A stretch of DNA of 64,000 bases. Source: an uncultured SAR324 cluster bacterium. GTDB lineage: Bacteria > SAR324 > NAC60-12. Shown here piece by piece: positions 48,316 through 55,730 of the stretch. The stretch lies in contig CACERX010000002.1 in NCBI GenBank assembly GCA_902562015.1, positions 1-64,000 on the forward strand, in the 5' to 3' direction. The stretch's first letter is position 1, and each line of letters opens with the position of its first letter. The position numbers and the translations under genes were made by a program. The notes under the pieces were generated by a model. It worked only from the letters and a program-made list of their open reading frames with translations. It was not told the DNA's origin and made no database searches.

Positions 48316-49572
48316 TTATAGACGTACCGACATTCCATCTGAAAGCGACTGACGATAAGCTTTTATTGCAGGAATTAATCCCATCAACATTCCAGCAAAA
48401 ATAATTCCAACAAGCAAAATCATGTCCTGATAAGTTAAGAAATCAACCGAAACAAATAAACCGAAGTAAGCCTCTAAAATAGGCTGTGAGACAATTAATA
48501 CAATGTATAAAAATAGAATACCAAAAATTATACCGGTAAGAGTTAATATTGTAGATTCGAAAATCAACAAAAAAGATATTGTAACAGGTCCAGCTCCAAC
48601 TGAACGCAGGATTGCCATCTCTCTTCTGCGTTCATTAAGTCCCGATAATAAAGCAGTGATCATTCCAAGAAGTCCTGCAAAAAGAACGAACCAGGTTATA
48701 ACTCTCAATCCTGTTTCTGCAGTCCTAAGTATATTCCAAAGCTCCTGAAGAGCAACTCCAGGCAAAATTGCGCTAAGTGGTTCCTCCATATAGGAATTTA
48801 TTCTGCGCTGGATTTGAAAGGCATGAATCTTAGATTTAAGGCCAATAAGAAAGGAAGTTATTTCTTCAGGTTGAAGGTCTAATTTTAAAACTTCTTCTAA
48901 ACTAAGGCTTTCTCCTTCCATTGGGGGAGCTCCACTTTCCCAGTCAACATGCATGGCAGTAATTCCTTCCAGACTGACGTGAACTGTCTGATCTACTGGA
49001 GTACCTGTAGGTCGGAGTATACCTGTTATTTTAAATGGTCTGTCATCATGCTGAAGAAATGATTTTTTGCCCGTTCCATGAGAAACTATTATTTCTTCAT
49101 TCAACTGATAATTTAGATTTTTTGCTACTTCACTTCCAATTACAGTATCAAAAACTTCAGAAAATGATTTCCCCTTTGAAAATTCTAATTTCTTTTTTTT
49201 ACTATAACGAAAATACTTAAAATAATCTTGGTTAGTACCTAGAACCCTATATCCTCGATGTGAATCTCCCAGGGAGAAAGGTATAGTCCATCTAACTCTT
49301 CGATTATTACTAAATTCTTTATAGCTCTCCCAGCTAAGATTATTAGGGGCGTTGCCTATGCGAAAAATTGAATAAAGTAGAAGCTGTAACTGGCCTCCCC
49401 TTGCTCCAACAATAATATCTGTTCCGGAAACTGCACTACTGAAACTAGCTCTTACCCCTTTGCGAATCTTTTCTACTCCAAGCAGCAAAGTAACACTAAT
49501 AACAATAGAAAATATTGTGAGCATCGCAGTGCCTCTTCGATTCCACAAACTTCTAACTAATATATTCAGCAT
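48316..49572 (-). CDS. ABC transporter permease, FtsX/MacB-like
   Basis: 418-residue inner-membrane protein. One N-terminal helix (about 13-35) precedes a large periplasmic MacB-PCD-like domain, then three C-terminal helices forming the FtsX domain (INERRREMAILRSVGAGP is the typical coupling segment). It starts seven bases after the ATPase gene stop, so the two form the transporter. FtsX-type permeases use mechanotransmission rather than simple import; in the Zrg system the related pair is needed for zinc uptake. The metal assignment here rests on neighbouring ZrgA. Confidence 0.88.
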   Translation of the reverse strand: MLNILVRSLWNRRGTAMLTIFSIVISVTLLLGVEKIRKGVRASFSSAVSGTDIIVGARGGQLQLLLYSIFRIGNAPNNLSWESYKEFSNNRRVRWTIPFSLGDSHRGYRVLGTNQDYFKYFRYSKKKKLEFSKGKSFSEVFDTVIGSEVAKNLNYQLNEEIIVSHGTGKKSFLQHDDRPFKITGILRPTGTPVDQTVHVSLEGITAMHVDWESGAPPMEGESLSLEEVLKLDLQPEEITSFLIGLKSKIHAFQIQRRINSYMEEPLSAILPGVALQELWNILRTAETGLRVITWFVLFAGLLGMITALLSGLNERRREMAILRSVGAGPVTISFLLIFESTILTLTGIIFGILFLYIVLIVSQPILEAYFGLFVSVDFLTYQDMILLVGIIFAGMLMGLIPAIKAYRQSLSDGMSVRL

Positions 49573-49579
49573 TTATCAC

Positions 49580-50278
49580 TTAATTTATTACGTTTAGTTC
49601 ATCCATTGAAGCTTTAGTTTTGAAATTATCACTAAGCGTAGAATCATGACTTACAAAAAGCAGTGTACTACCTGATTTTTTGCATTCCTCAAAGAGTAGA
49701 TCGAGAAAAGAATGACGAAGTTCTGTGTCTAAAGAAGATGTTGGTTCATCTGCAATTATCAACTCAGGATTTCCTATTAGAGCCCTTGCTGCAGCTACCC
49801 TTTGCTGCTGACCTACACTGAGCTCAATTACTGGTCTTTTCTCAGCTTGTTCCTCCTCCAGCCCCAGAGATTTTATAAGCCTTTGGGCTTCGTTTAGTCT
49901 ATCAAGTTTTGTTTTACCAGCCCTATTACTACGAATACTTGAGAAACTTAGAGGCAACATTACATTTTCCTCTATCGAAAGATATGGAAGAAGGTTGAAT
50001 AGTTGAAATATGAAGCCAATATGATCCACTCTGAACGCATCCCTGCCTGAACGGGAGAGATCCCAAATTTCCTGTCCGAGTACCTTAAGTGATCCGGATT
50101 CTGAAATTAGAATTCCCCCAACCAGGGAAAGTAGGGTTGATTTCCCACATCCACTAGGTCCCTGCAAAAAAACATGCTCATTTTGCTTCAATTGAAACTT
50201 CGGAATATCGAGTAGAATGTTCCCGGATTTTTTCCAACGAAAGCATAAGTTGTTAAGATCTATAATGGCTTCATCCAT
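49580..50278 (-). CDS. ABC transporter ATP-binding protein, LolD/MacB-like
   Basis: 232-residue ATPase. Walker A GPSGCGKST (about residues 39-47), Q-loop in FIFQLFNLLPYLS, ABC signature as LSVGQQQRVAAARAL, Walker B with Glu LIIADEPTSSLD, and the switch His in LFVSHD are all present, so it should hydrolyse ATP. It energises the adjacent permease. The ZrgA-like gene ends three bases upstream. Confidence 0.92.
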   Translation of the reverse strand: MDEAIIDLNNLCFRWKKSGNILLDIPKFQLKQNEHVFLQGPSGCGKSTLLSLVGGILISESGSLKVLGQEIWDLSRSGRDAFRVDHIGFIFQLFNLLPYLSIEENVMLPLSFSSIRSNRAGKTKLDRLNEAQRLIKSLGLEEEQAEKRPVIELSVGQQQRVAAARALIGNPELIIADEPTSSLDTELRHSFLDLLFEECKKSGSTLLFVSHDSTLSDNFKTKASMDELNVIN

Positions 50279-50281
50279 GTT

Positions 50282-50935
50282 TTATTTCCAACCTCTTATT
50301 CGATTATCCCCGGACTCTAACTCAAGCGAACCCTGTCCGCTGCTTGTAATCCACTTAACTCTAATTTCTTCAATACGAGGGAAAAAAGAAAAAAGATTAT
50401 TACCTATTGAGTCTAAATCATCTGTATGAAGACAATTCCATGAATAGTTTGACCTATATTCAGAATGAATTTCTCCTTTTTCTGAATCCTCATGACCATG
50501 TTCATCATGATCCTCATGACCATGCTCATCGTGGTCGTCATGACCAAATAAACTGTCCCAAAATCCTTTTTCTTCATGGCCGTGCTCATCATGGTCGCCG
50601 TGACCATCCTCACCCTCGCCAGAGAATAAGGTTTGAGAAACATTCAGTCCTGTTAAAATACATTCAGCATCATCTGGAGTTGAGAAAATTTTAGAAGGAT
50701 CTGAGAGAATTTTGATGGCTTCATTAAAACTCCTGCGATCACTTTGTGATTTAGGAAAATATTCAAAGCCAATCAGGCTGTCTGAAGGTACTTCAATGCC
50801 TATTTGAAGTTTATCTCCTTCAATGACCAACATTAAGTTAGCAGCACCATGTTCATGTGAATCTTTTTGTCGCACCTGAGCAGAAATTTGAAAGGACACA
50901 AAAAGACATACCAACGCAATAAAAATATTTTTCAT
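50282..50935 (-). CDS. zrgA: ZrgA-like zinc-uptake periplasmic protein (DUF2796)
   Basis: 217-residue exported protein with signal (about residues 1-19, QISAQ). After DSHEHGAANLMLVIEGD, a DUF2796 hallmark, comes a His/Asp-rich linker (about residues 110-152) with repeats of DHDEHGHE, suited to bind zinc or another divalent metal. A second beta domain follows. In Vibrio, ZrgA works with an ABC system for zinc uptake. The repeated codons make a short imperfect tandem DNA repeat at about 50490-50612. Zinc rather than another metal is inferred from the family. Confidence 0.85.
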   Translation of the reverse strand: MKNIFIALVCLFVSFQISAQVRQKDSHEHGAANLMLVIEGDKLQIGIEVPSDSLIGFEYFPKSQSDRRSFNEAIKILSDPSKIFSTPDDAECILTGLNVSQTLFSGEGEDGHGDHDEHGHEEKGFWDSLFGHDDHDEHGHEDHDEHGHEDSEKGEIHSEYRSNYSWNCLHTDDLDSIGNNLFSFFPRIEEIRVKWITSSGQGSLELESGDNRIRGWK

Positions 50936-50977
50936 ATTTAGTTTACTATTTGAAGTTATAAAATTTGTAAAAGACTC

Positions 50978-51343
50978 TTAAACTTCAAAAAAAGGTGGGC
51001 TGCGAGCAGGTGAAAAGTGCTTAAATAATAATTCAGGAGAGCCTTCAGGTTTTTCAAAAACAGTTTCAGCAGTGATATAAAAGTAATTTTGAAATGCATT
51101 AATTATAAAAGGATTACATATATCAGAATTTGCTAATTTTTCTGCGTCATCTGGAGTGTCTCTCTCGGAAAGTGGAGGATGAGAATGATTCGGGTCATTA
51201 CATTTTTCAAATGTTATATCAGAAAAATTAATATGAAAATTTTTTTTCTTATCAATTATTGGCAGAGTCCATTGAAATAAAAGGACTAACGTCAACATAA
51301 CTTTTAGAAAGTATTTTATTATTGATAGAAATTTAATTGACAT
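50978..51343 (-). CDS. small exported protein, DUF2946-like, first gene of the metal operon
   Basis: 121-residue protein with an N-terminal hydrophobic helix (about residues 10-29) and a C-terminus ending FSPARSPPFFEV, a tail similar to DUF2946-type proteins often found next to metal transporters. A small His cluster (NDPNHSHPPLS) is in the middle. The ZrgA gene follows after 42 bases. Function unknown; possibly metal binding. Confidence 0.55.
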   Translation of the reverse strand: MSIKFLSIIKYFLKVMLTLVLLFQWTLPIIDKKKNFHINFSDITFEKCNDPNHSHPPLSERDTPDDAEKLANSDICNPFIINAFQNYFYITAETVFEKPEGSPELLFKHFSPARSPPFFEV

Positions 51344-51722
51344 TTAATCCTTGGAGAGTCTTTTACTTAAAAAATATTTTCGCATATATATTGAAATTTA
51401 ATATGAAGTATTATATCAAAATAAATTATTTATGAAATTATTTTATAAGTTCCTGCCAAAAATTTTTTATTCAAAAAACGATCCTGAACCATTTTCAAGC
51501 TTTTTTCGTCACCCTCTTGCGAAATGATGAAAAAGCCTATTTAAAAGGGGCAACTTCTCGATATTGTTGAGTGATTCTCAAGAATTTGCAAAAAATTAAA
51601 AAAGTTCTTGCAAACATAAATTATTAGTATATACTAATTTTTTTTATAAGTTATATGTTACTGAAAGTCGTGTATTCATAGATAGGCTTTTTTTTAAAAA
51701 ATGGGAAAGAGTTCATTCTTTT
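51344..51722. other. 379-base divergent intergenic region with promoter and operator signals
   Basis: Between the minus-strand zinc operon and the plus-strand orphan genes. It holds an imperfect inverted repeat at 51499-51536 (GCTTTTTTCGTCA against TGATGAAAAAGCC) and the palindrome at 51623-51638, which overlaps a good plus-strand promoter. No gene was seen. Confidence 0.55.
51623..51638. promoter_or_regulatory. palindromic candidate operator, copy 1
   Basis: Perfect 16-base palindrome ATTAGTATATACTAAT. It contains the -10 hexamer TATACT (51630-51635) of a promoter whose -35 TTGCAA is at 51608-51613, with a 16-base spacer. The identical 16-mer recurs at 60489-60504. Binding there would block RNA polymerase. 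Confidence 0.55.
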
Positions 51723-52094
51723 ATGAATAATATTAGTTATATACATAAATCTCCTGCTTTTACCATCCTAGTAATTATTTTTTCATTTATTGGAATAATT
51801 TCTAGCTTTCAATACTCTAAATATAAAAATTCTTTAATCAACGAATCATTTAAATATTCTTCTGCCATATCAAAAAAAAATTATTCTGATTTTAATAATG
51901 ATTACGGAAGAACTGATTTAGACTATGAAAGATTAAAATATAGTAAATATCCGATTGGCTCTGTACCTGTTAAAGTTGTACTAGGAAAGATCAAAAAAAT
52001 TGAAAATCCTTATTTACCTAGGCTGCATTTAGCATTTTTAAATGAAGGTAAAAACTTTATTAGTTTAAATGATCATTTGTTATTATTAGATTAA
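51723..52094 (+). CDS. hypothetical small membrane-anchored protein
   Basis: 123-residue protein with one N-terminal helix (about residues 12-28), then a polar Lys/Tyr/Asn-rich part. Very AT-rich. It lies about 80 bases downstream of the promoter that overlaps the palindrome and heads a run of five same-strand genes reaching the peroxiredoxin. The C-terminus LNEGKNFISLNDHLLLLD is acidic and hydrophobic. No family recognised. Confidence 0.6.
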   Translation: MNNISYIHKSPAFTILVIIFSFIGIISSFQYSKYKNSLINESFKYSSAISKKNYSDFNNDYGRTDLDYERLKYSKYPIGSVPVKVVLGKIKKIENPYLPRLHLAFLNEGKNFISLNDHLLLLD

Positions 52095-52155
52095 ATATAT
52101 TAAATAAATTAATTAGATAGAAGAGTACAAAAATACTCCTAAATATAAATTTATA

Positions 52156-52458
52156 TTGAGATATAAAGTGGATTTTTTCCAATCATTAGAAAATGTAATT
52201 CAGTCGATCGAAAACAATAATCTAAAGACTGTATCTGGTAAAAGTAAACTCTCAATTGTAGTAGAGAATAAATATGAAATATTTCTGACGCATTATCCAT
52301 TATGGAACAATGAGGAATTTTTATATTCTATAGGCTGTATGTTAAATAAGACTATCCTTGAAAAGAATATTCCGGAGGAGCTTGTTGCAGATAAATTTAT
52401 TGAATTAAAAAGAAAAAATACTAGTCAATTTATTAATCAAAACATCGTATTAAATTAG
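52156..52458 (+). CDS. hypothetical small protein
   Basis: 100-residue AT-rich protein, probably soluble, mostly helical with one beta-like stretch (KLSIVVENKYEIFLTHYP). Start TTG at 52156, or GTG at 52168 (residue 5). The next gene starts eleven bases after its stop, so they are cotranscribed. Not recognised. Confidence 0.5.
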   Translation: MRYKVDFFQSLENVIQSIENNNLKTVSGKSKLSIVVENKYEIFLTHYPLWNNEEFLYSIGCMLNKTILEKNIPEELVADKFIELKRKNTSQFINQNIVLN

Positions 52459-52469
52459 TTAGTAAACAA

Positions 52470-53045
52470 ATGAAATTATTTAAACGTGAACCATCTATCA
52501 ACCATGATTATTTCCATATTGTTAAATCTGTTTATCCCAAAATTATTGATAGTATCGATAGTATATTCCTATCTTTTAAGGAAAATAGAGATGCAAGTAC
52601 GTCCTTTGTAAAATATTTCGAAATAGGACATAGAGAAATTCATCTAGTTGATAATTCTAACATGTCTTGTAGTGGTGTGAATGATTTACTAAGTGATTTA
52701 TTTGTTTCCTTAACTAAGTTTGACAGTAAGTCTTTATATTATGATATCCCTGATTTGTTTTATAATTACCATGCAGTTCATTACTATCATCAAATTAAAG
52801 AAATTATAGTAAGTTTAGATAAAAATAGTGTTCCATCAAATAAAATTGTTGATTATCTTATTAAATATGAAATCGAAAGGCATGAAAAAAATGAATGTCA
52901 TTGTGGTGAAGATCATAATTTATTAGATTCATATAAGTTAAAAGAATTATTAACAAGAATATTAGATTATTATTATTCGGTAAATAATCACTATATCATT
53001 GGAAATAGTATTAATTATCAAAATGAATACAAATATTTGAATTAA
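52470..53045 (+). CDS. hypothetical protein with a Cys-His cluster
   Basis: 191-residue AT-rich helical protein, rich in His and Tyr. The segment ERHEKNECHCGEDHN (about residues 137-151) could bind metal, which fits its place between zinc and iron uptake genes, but this is weak inference. No signal peptide. glutaredoxin follows after 40 bases. No family recognised. Confidence 0.6.
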   Translation: MKLFKREPSINHDYFHIVKSVYPKIIDSIDSIFLSFKENRDASTSFVKYFEIGHREIHLVDNSNMSCSGVNDLLSDLFVSLTKFDSKSLYYDIPDLFYNYHAVHYYHQIKEIIVSLDKNSVPSNKIVDYLIKYEIERHEKNECHCGEDHNLLDSYKLKELLTRILDYYYSVNNHYIIGNSINYQNEYKYLN

Positions 53046-53085
53046 TATTGGGATTTTACTTTATTTATTATTATACGGATCAGTA

Positions 53086-53337
53086 ATGGATATTAAATTA
53101 AGTGGGAATGTCATCATTAGACATCAATCAGTTCCTGAATGTCAGTGGTGCGACAAAGCTAAAGAATTTTTTGAAGAGAAAGGTTTGAAATATACTGTAA
53201 TTAATTCTGATAAAAGATTCTTTGGTGAGGTGATGAAAAACACCAAATCAACAGCAGTACCACAAATTTTAATTAAAGGAGAATTTGTTGGTGATTATCA
53301 CGATATGATTAAACATTTTGAAAAGGAGAAAGAATGA
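53086..53337 (+). CDS. glutaredoxin
   Basis: 83-residue thioredoxin-fold protein with the redox pair Cys19 and Cys22 (CQWC), cis-Pro segment TAVPQILI and the glutathione-contact GDYHDM. Normal glutaredoxin length. Its TGA stop overlaps the ATG of the peroxiredoxin gene (ATGA), so the two are translationally coupled. In Prx5-type systems a glutaredoxin reduces the peroxiredoxin, sometimes as one fused protein, so this one very probably serves the neighbouring enzyme. Confidence 0.93.
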   Translation: MDIKLSGNVIIRHQSVPECQWCDKAKEFFEEKGLKYTVINSDKRFFGEVMKNTKSTAVPQILIKGEFVGDYHDMIKHFEKEKE

Positions 53338-53822
53338 AAGTACCTAATACTACTTGGAGAATTCGTAAAGGACCAGATTGGTTTAATGAATCTGCCCAAG
53401 ATTATTTTTCAGGTAAAAGATCTCTTGTAGTATCTTTGCCTGGTGCATTTACACCTATATGAAGCGAGATGCAGCTTCCAGGTCTGGATGCTCTTTATGA
53501 AGATTTCAAAGCAAAAGGTATAGATGAAGTTTACTGCATGTCAGTGAATGATTCATTTGTAATGAATGTTTGGGCTGAAACGCATGAAATCGAAAATGTT
53601 AAAATGATCCCTGATGGTAGCGGTGAGTTTACTAGGGACATGGATATGTTGGTATGGAAGCCAGCACAGAATTTTGGATATCGAAGTTGGAGATATGCAA
53701 TGACGTTAAATGGAATGGAAGTAGAAAGAATGTGGGTTGAGGATGGAAAGAACCAAATGGGACTTGACAGTGATCCATATGAAGTTACTAAACCAGAAAA
53801 TATTTTAAAAAACATCCCTTAG
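53334..53822 (+). CDS. selenocysteine-containing peroxiredoxin (Prx5-like)
   Basis: 162-residue Prx5-like peroxidase that reduces hydroperoxides. Translation from the ATG overlapping the glutaredoxin stop gives a normal N-terminus, then LVVSLPGAFTPI, then TGA at codon 43 (53460-53462), then SEMQLPGLDALYEDF. In Prx5 proteins the motif is PGAFTPTCS, so TGA occupies exactly the peroxidatic Cys position. The frame stays open and homologous on both sides, including DEVYCMSVNDSFVMNVW. A SECIS hairpin follows the TGA. The intact second half and coupled start argue against a pseudogene. Standard gene callers would truncate it or start at 53469. Sec needs SelA, SelB, SelD and tRNA-Sec elsewhere in the genome. 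Confidence 0.93.
53460..53462 (+). other. in-frame TGA read as selenocysteine (Sec43)
   Basis: The codon lies at the peroxidatic position of the peroxiredoxin, between PGAFTPI and SEMQLPG. The rest of the gene remains in frame for 119 more residues. Confidence 0.92.
53463..53493 (+). promoter_or_regulatory. bacterial SECIS element
   Basis: Hairpin in the coding sequence: AGC (53473-53475) pairs with GCT (53490-53492), a T-T mismatch follows, TCC (53477-53479) pairs with GGA (53486-53488), and the loop is AGGTCT (53480-53485). The same loop AGGUCU with C-G closing pair is found in the E. coli fdhF SECIS, as I recall it. The number of bases between TGA and the loop is 17 in both. SelB binding would recruit Sec-tRNA here. 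Confidence 0.9.
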
Positions 53823-53837
53823 AAAATTTCTAAGGGA
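53815..53837 (+). terminator. hairpin at the end of the peroxiredoxin gene
   Basis: TCCCTTAGAAA and TTTCTAAGGGA form a perfect eleven-pair inverted repeat with one central base. It overlaps the peroxiredoxin stop codon (53820-53822). Only a short GTCTTT follows, so termination strength is uncertain. Confidence 0.55.
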
Positions 53838-54077
53838 GTCTTTAAGGTGATATCAATCTTTCATTTATTCCTCCTGCTAGATTTATCACTTATAATGAGA
53901 ATCTGTTTTTGTGAGCACTAGCATTACGACCTAATATGTATCTCTTTCGTATTGCGGTGCTCCGTCCCCAGGAATATAATAAATATCCATTTACCATCCT
54001 AGTCCTTATCTTATAAATCAGTCCGGCAGCGGTTCTAGTTTGTTTCTAGGAGGGTCTTTAACCGATTCTAATAGGCT

Positions 54078-55730
54078 ATGAAAAATATAACCATTAGTAT
54101 TTGGCGACCGAGTATAGTTGTGACTGCTTTAATACTCAGTATTCCTATCTTAACTATTGCTATTTCGGTCTTTGAACCTACTGGAGAAAACTGGCAACAC
54201 CTTAAAGATACGGTTTTAAAAGAGTATATTGTCAATTCAATTCTGCTGACTTGCGGTGTTGGTATTGGGACATTACTGATTGGAGTAACGACGGCTTGGC
54301 TGACAGCCATGTGTAGTTTCCCTGGAAAAAATCTATTCGTTTGGCTTTTACTCCTGCCTTTGGCGATGCCGGCATATATCGTAGCCTATACATATACCGG
54401 TATGTTGGATTTTGCAGGGCCATTACAAACCATGGTCCGTGATTGGACTGGCTGGAGGTATCGGGACTATTATTTCCCCCAAATTCGTTCAATGGGTGGG
54501 GCTATTACAATGCTGTCATTGGTCCTATATCCTTATGTTTATCTTTTGGGGCGTTCCATTTTTCTAGAACAATCTGTTGGTGTTATGGAAGTTTCTCGTA
54601 CTCTGGATTGCGGCCCATGGACTGTCTTTTATAAGGTTGCACTTCCTTTAGCCAGGCCAGCAATAGTAGCGGGGCTATCTCTTGCCCTGATGGAAACTCT
54701 GGCAGATTATGGTACAGTTGCCTTTTTCGGGTTAGGGGTATTTACCACAGGAATTTTCCGTACCTGGTTCGGCCTTGGTGATTATAATTCAGCTGCTAAG
54801 TTGGCCTCTTTGCTTTTATTTTTCGTATTTGCCTTAATAATTATGGAACGAGTTTCTCGTAACAAAGCGCGATACCACAATAGTTCCGGTAAGCTAACGC
54901 GCTTTTCTGAATACAGACTGAAGGGTTTAAAGGCTTGGGGAGCATTTGCTTCTTGTGCTATTCCTGTATTTCTGGGCTTTTTCTTACCCGCGTCACAACT
55001 TTTTCTCTGGGCTTTGGAAACTTGGAGCGAAATGGTCGACGACCGGTTTCTCGAATTGGCTCGAAACAGTTTTCTTCTGGGTTTTGGCGCAGCGTTGATC
55101 TCAGTGATTCTGGCTTTATTTTTAGGCTACGGGAAAAGGATAATTCCGGGAAAAGCAACGATTGCCTCTATTAGAATGGCTTCAATTGGTTACGCAATTC
55201 CAGGTACTGTCATAGCGGTGGGTATCATTATCCCATTCGCATGGATTGATGGCAGAATTGATACTTTTATGCAGTCTAGCTTCGGAATTTCAAGCGGCTT
55301 AATTTTCAGTGGAACTCTCATTGCTGTCATGTTTGCCTACGTGGTTAGATTTTTAGCAATTAGCCTGCAAACTGTTGAATCAGGGCTGGAAAAAATCAAA
55401 CCATCGATGGACGATGCTGCTCGCTCTTTGGGGTGTCGGCATCGCGAAACTTTGTTTAAAATTCACATTCCACTCTTGAAAAGCTCGACGCTGACAGCAC
55501 TGATGATCGTTTTTGTTGATGTAATGAAAGAATTGCCAGCCACTTTAATTCTAAGACCTTTTGATTTTAATACATTAGCGGTAAGGGCCTTCGAATTGGC
55601 CTCGGATGAAAGATTGGCCGACTCCTCCACGGCCGCATTAACGATAGTTGTTGTAGGCATACTTCCAGTCATATATTTGAGTAAAACAATTTCACATTCT
55701 CGATTAGATCAAGGAAATACCAAAATATGA
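54078..55730 (+). CDS. ferric-iron ABC transporter permease (FbpB-like)
   Basis: 550-residue permease with two fused halves of about six helices each. Each half has the binding-protein-dependent transport coupling motif (GVMEVSRTLDCGPWTVFYKVALP and DAARSLGCRHRETLFKIHIP, in the EAA-loop position), typical of FbpB/SfuB iron permeases. Base use is richer in G+C than in the preceding orphan genes. The ATPase gene overlaps it by four bases (ATGA). The substrate-binding gene lies downstream on the opposite strand. Iron(III) is the likely substrate; thiamine-type permeases are a less likely alternative. Confidence 0.9.
   Translation: MKNITISIWRPSIVVTALILSIPILTIAISVFEPTGENWQHLKDTVLKEYIVNSILLTCGVGIGTLLIGVTTAWLTAMCSFPGKNLFVWLLLLPLAMPAYIVAYTYTGMLDFAGPLQTMVRDWTGWRYRDYYFPQIRSMGGAITMLSLVLYPYVYLLGRSIFLEQSVGVMEVSRTLDCGPWTVFYKVALPLARPAIVAGLSLALMETLADYGTVAFFGLGVFTTGIFRTWFGLGDYNSAAKLASLLLFFVFALIIMERVSRNKARYHNSSGKLTRFSEYRLKGLKAWGAFASCAIPVFLGFFLPASQLFLWALETWSEMVDDRFLELARNSFLLGFGAALISVILALFLGYGKRIIPGKATIASIRMASIGYAIPGTVIAVGIIIPFAWIDGRIDTFMQSSFGISSGLIFSGTLIAVMFAYVVRFLAISLQTVESGLEKIKPSMDDAARSLGCRHRETLFKIHIPLLKSSTLTALMIVFVDVMKELPATLILRPFDFNTLAVRAFELASDERLADSSTAALTIVVVGILPVIYLSKTISHSRLDQGNTKI

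Noticed and set aside
50490..50612. Possible CRISPR-like repeat array
   Set aside because: The repeats are codons for a DHDEHGHE linker inside ZrgA, with no spacers of fixed size and no cas genes nearby.
53334..53468. Peroxiredoxin as a pseudogene truncated by a nonsense mutation
   Set aside because: The stop is TGA exactly at the catalytic Cys, the frame is intact on both sides, and a SECIS hairpin with fdhF-type loop and spacing follows.
53895..53915. Possible Fur box upstream of the iron permease (TATAATGAGAATCTG)
   Set aside because: Only a weak half-match to the Fur consensus; too little to report as a site.
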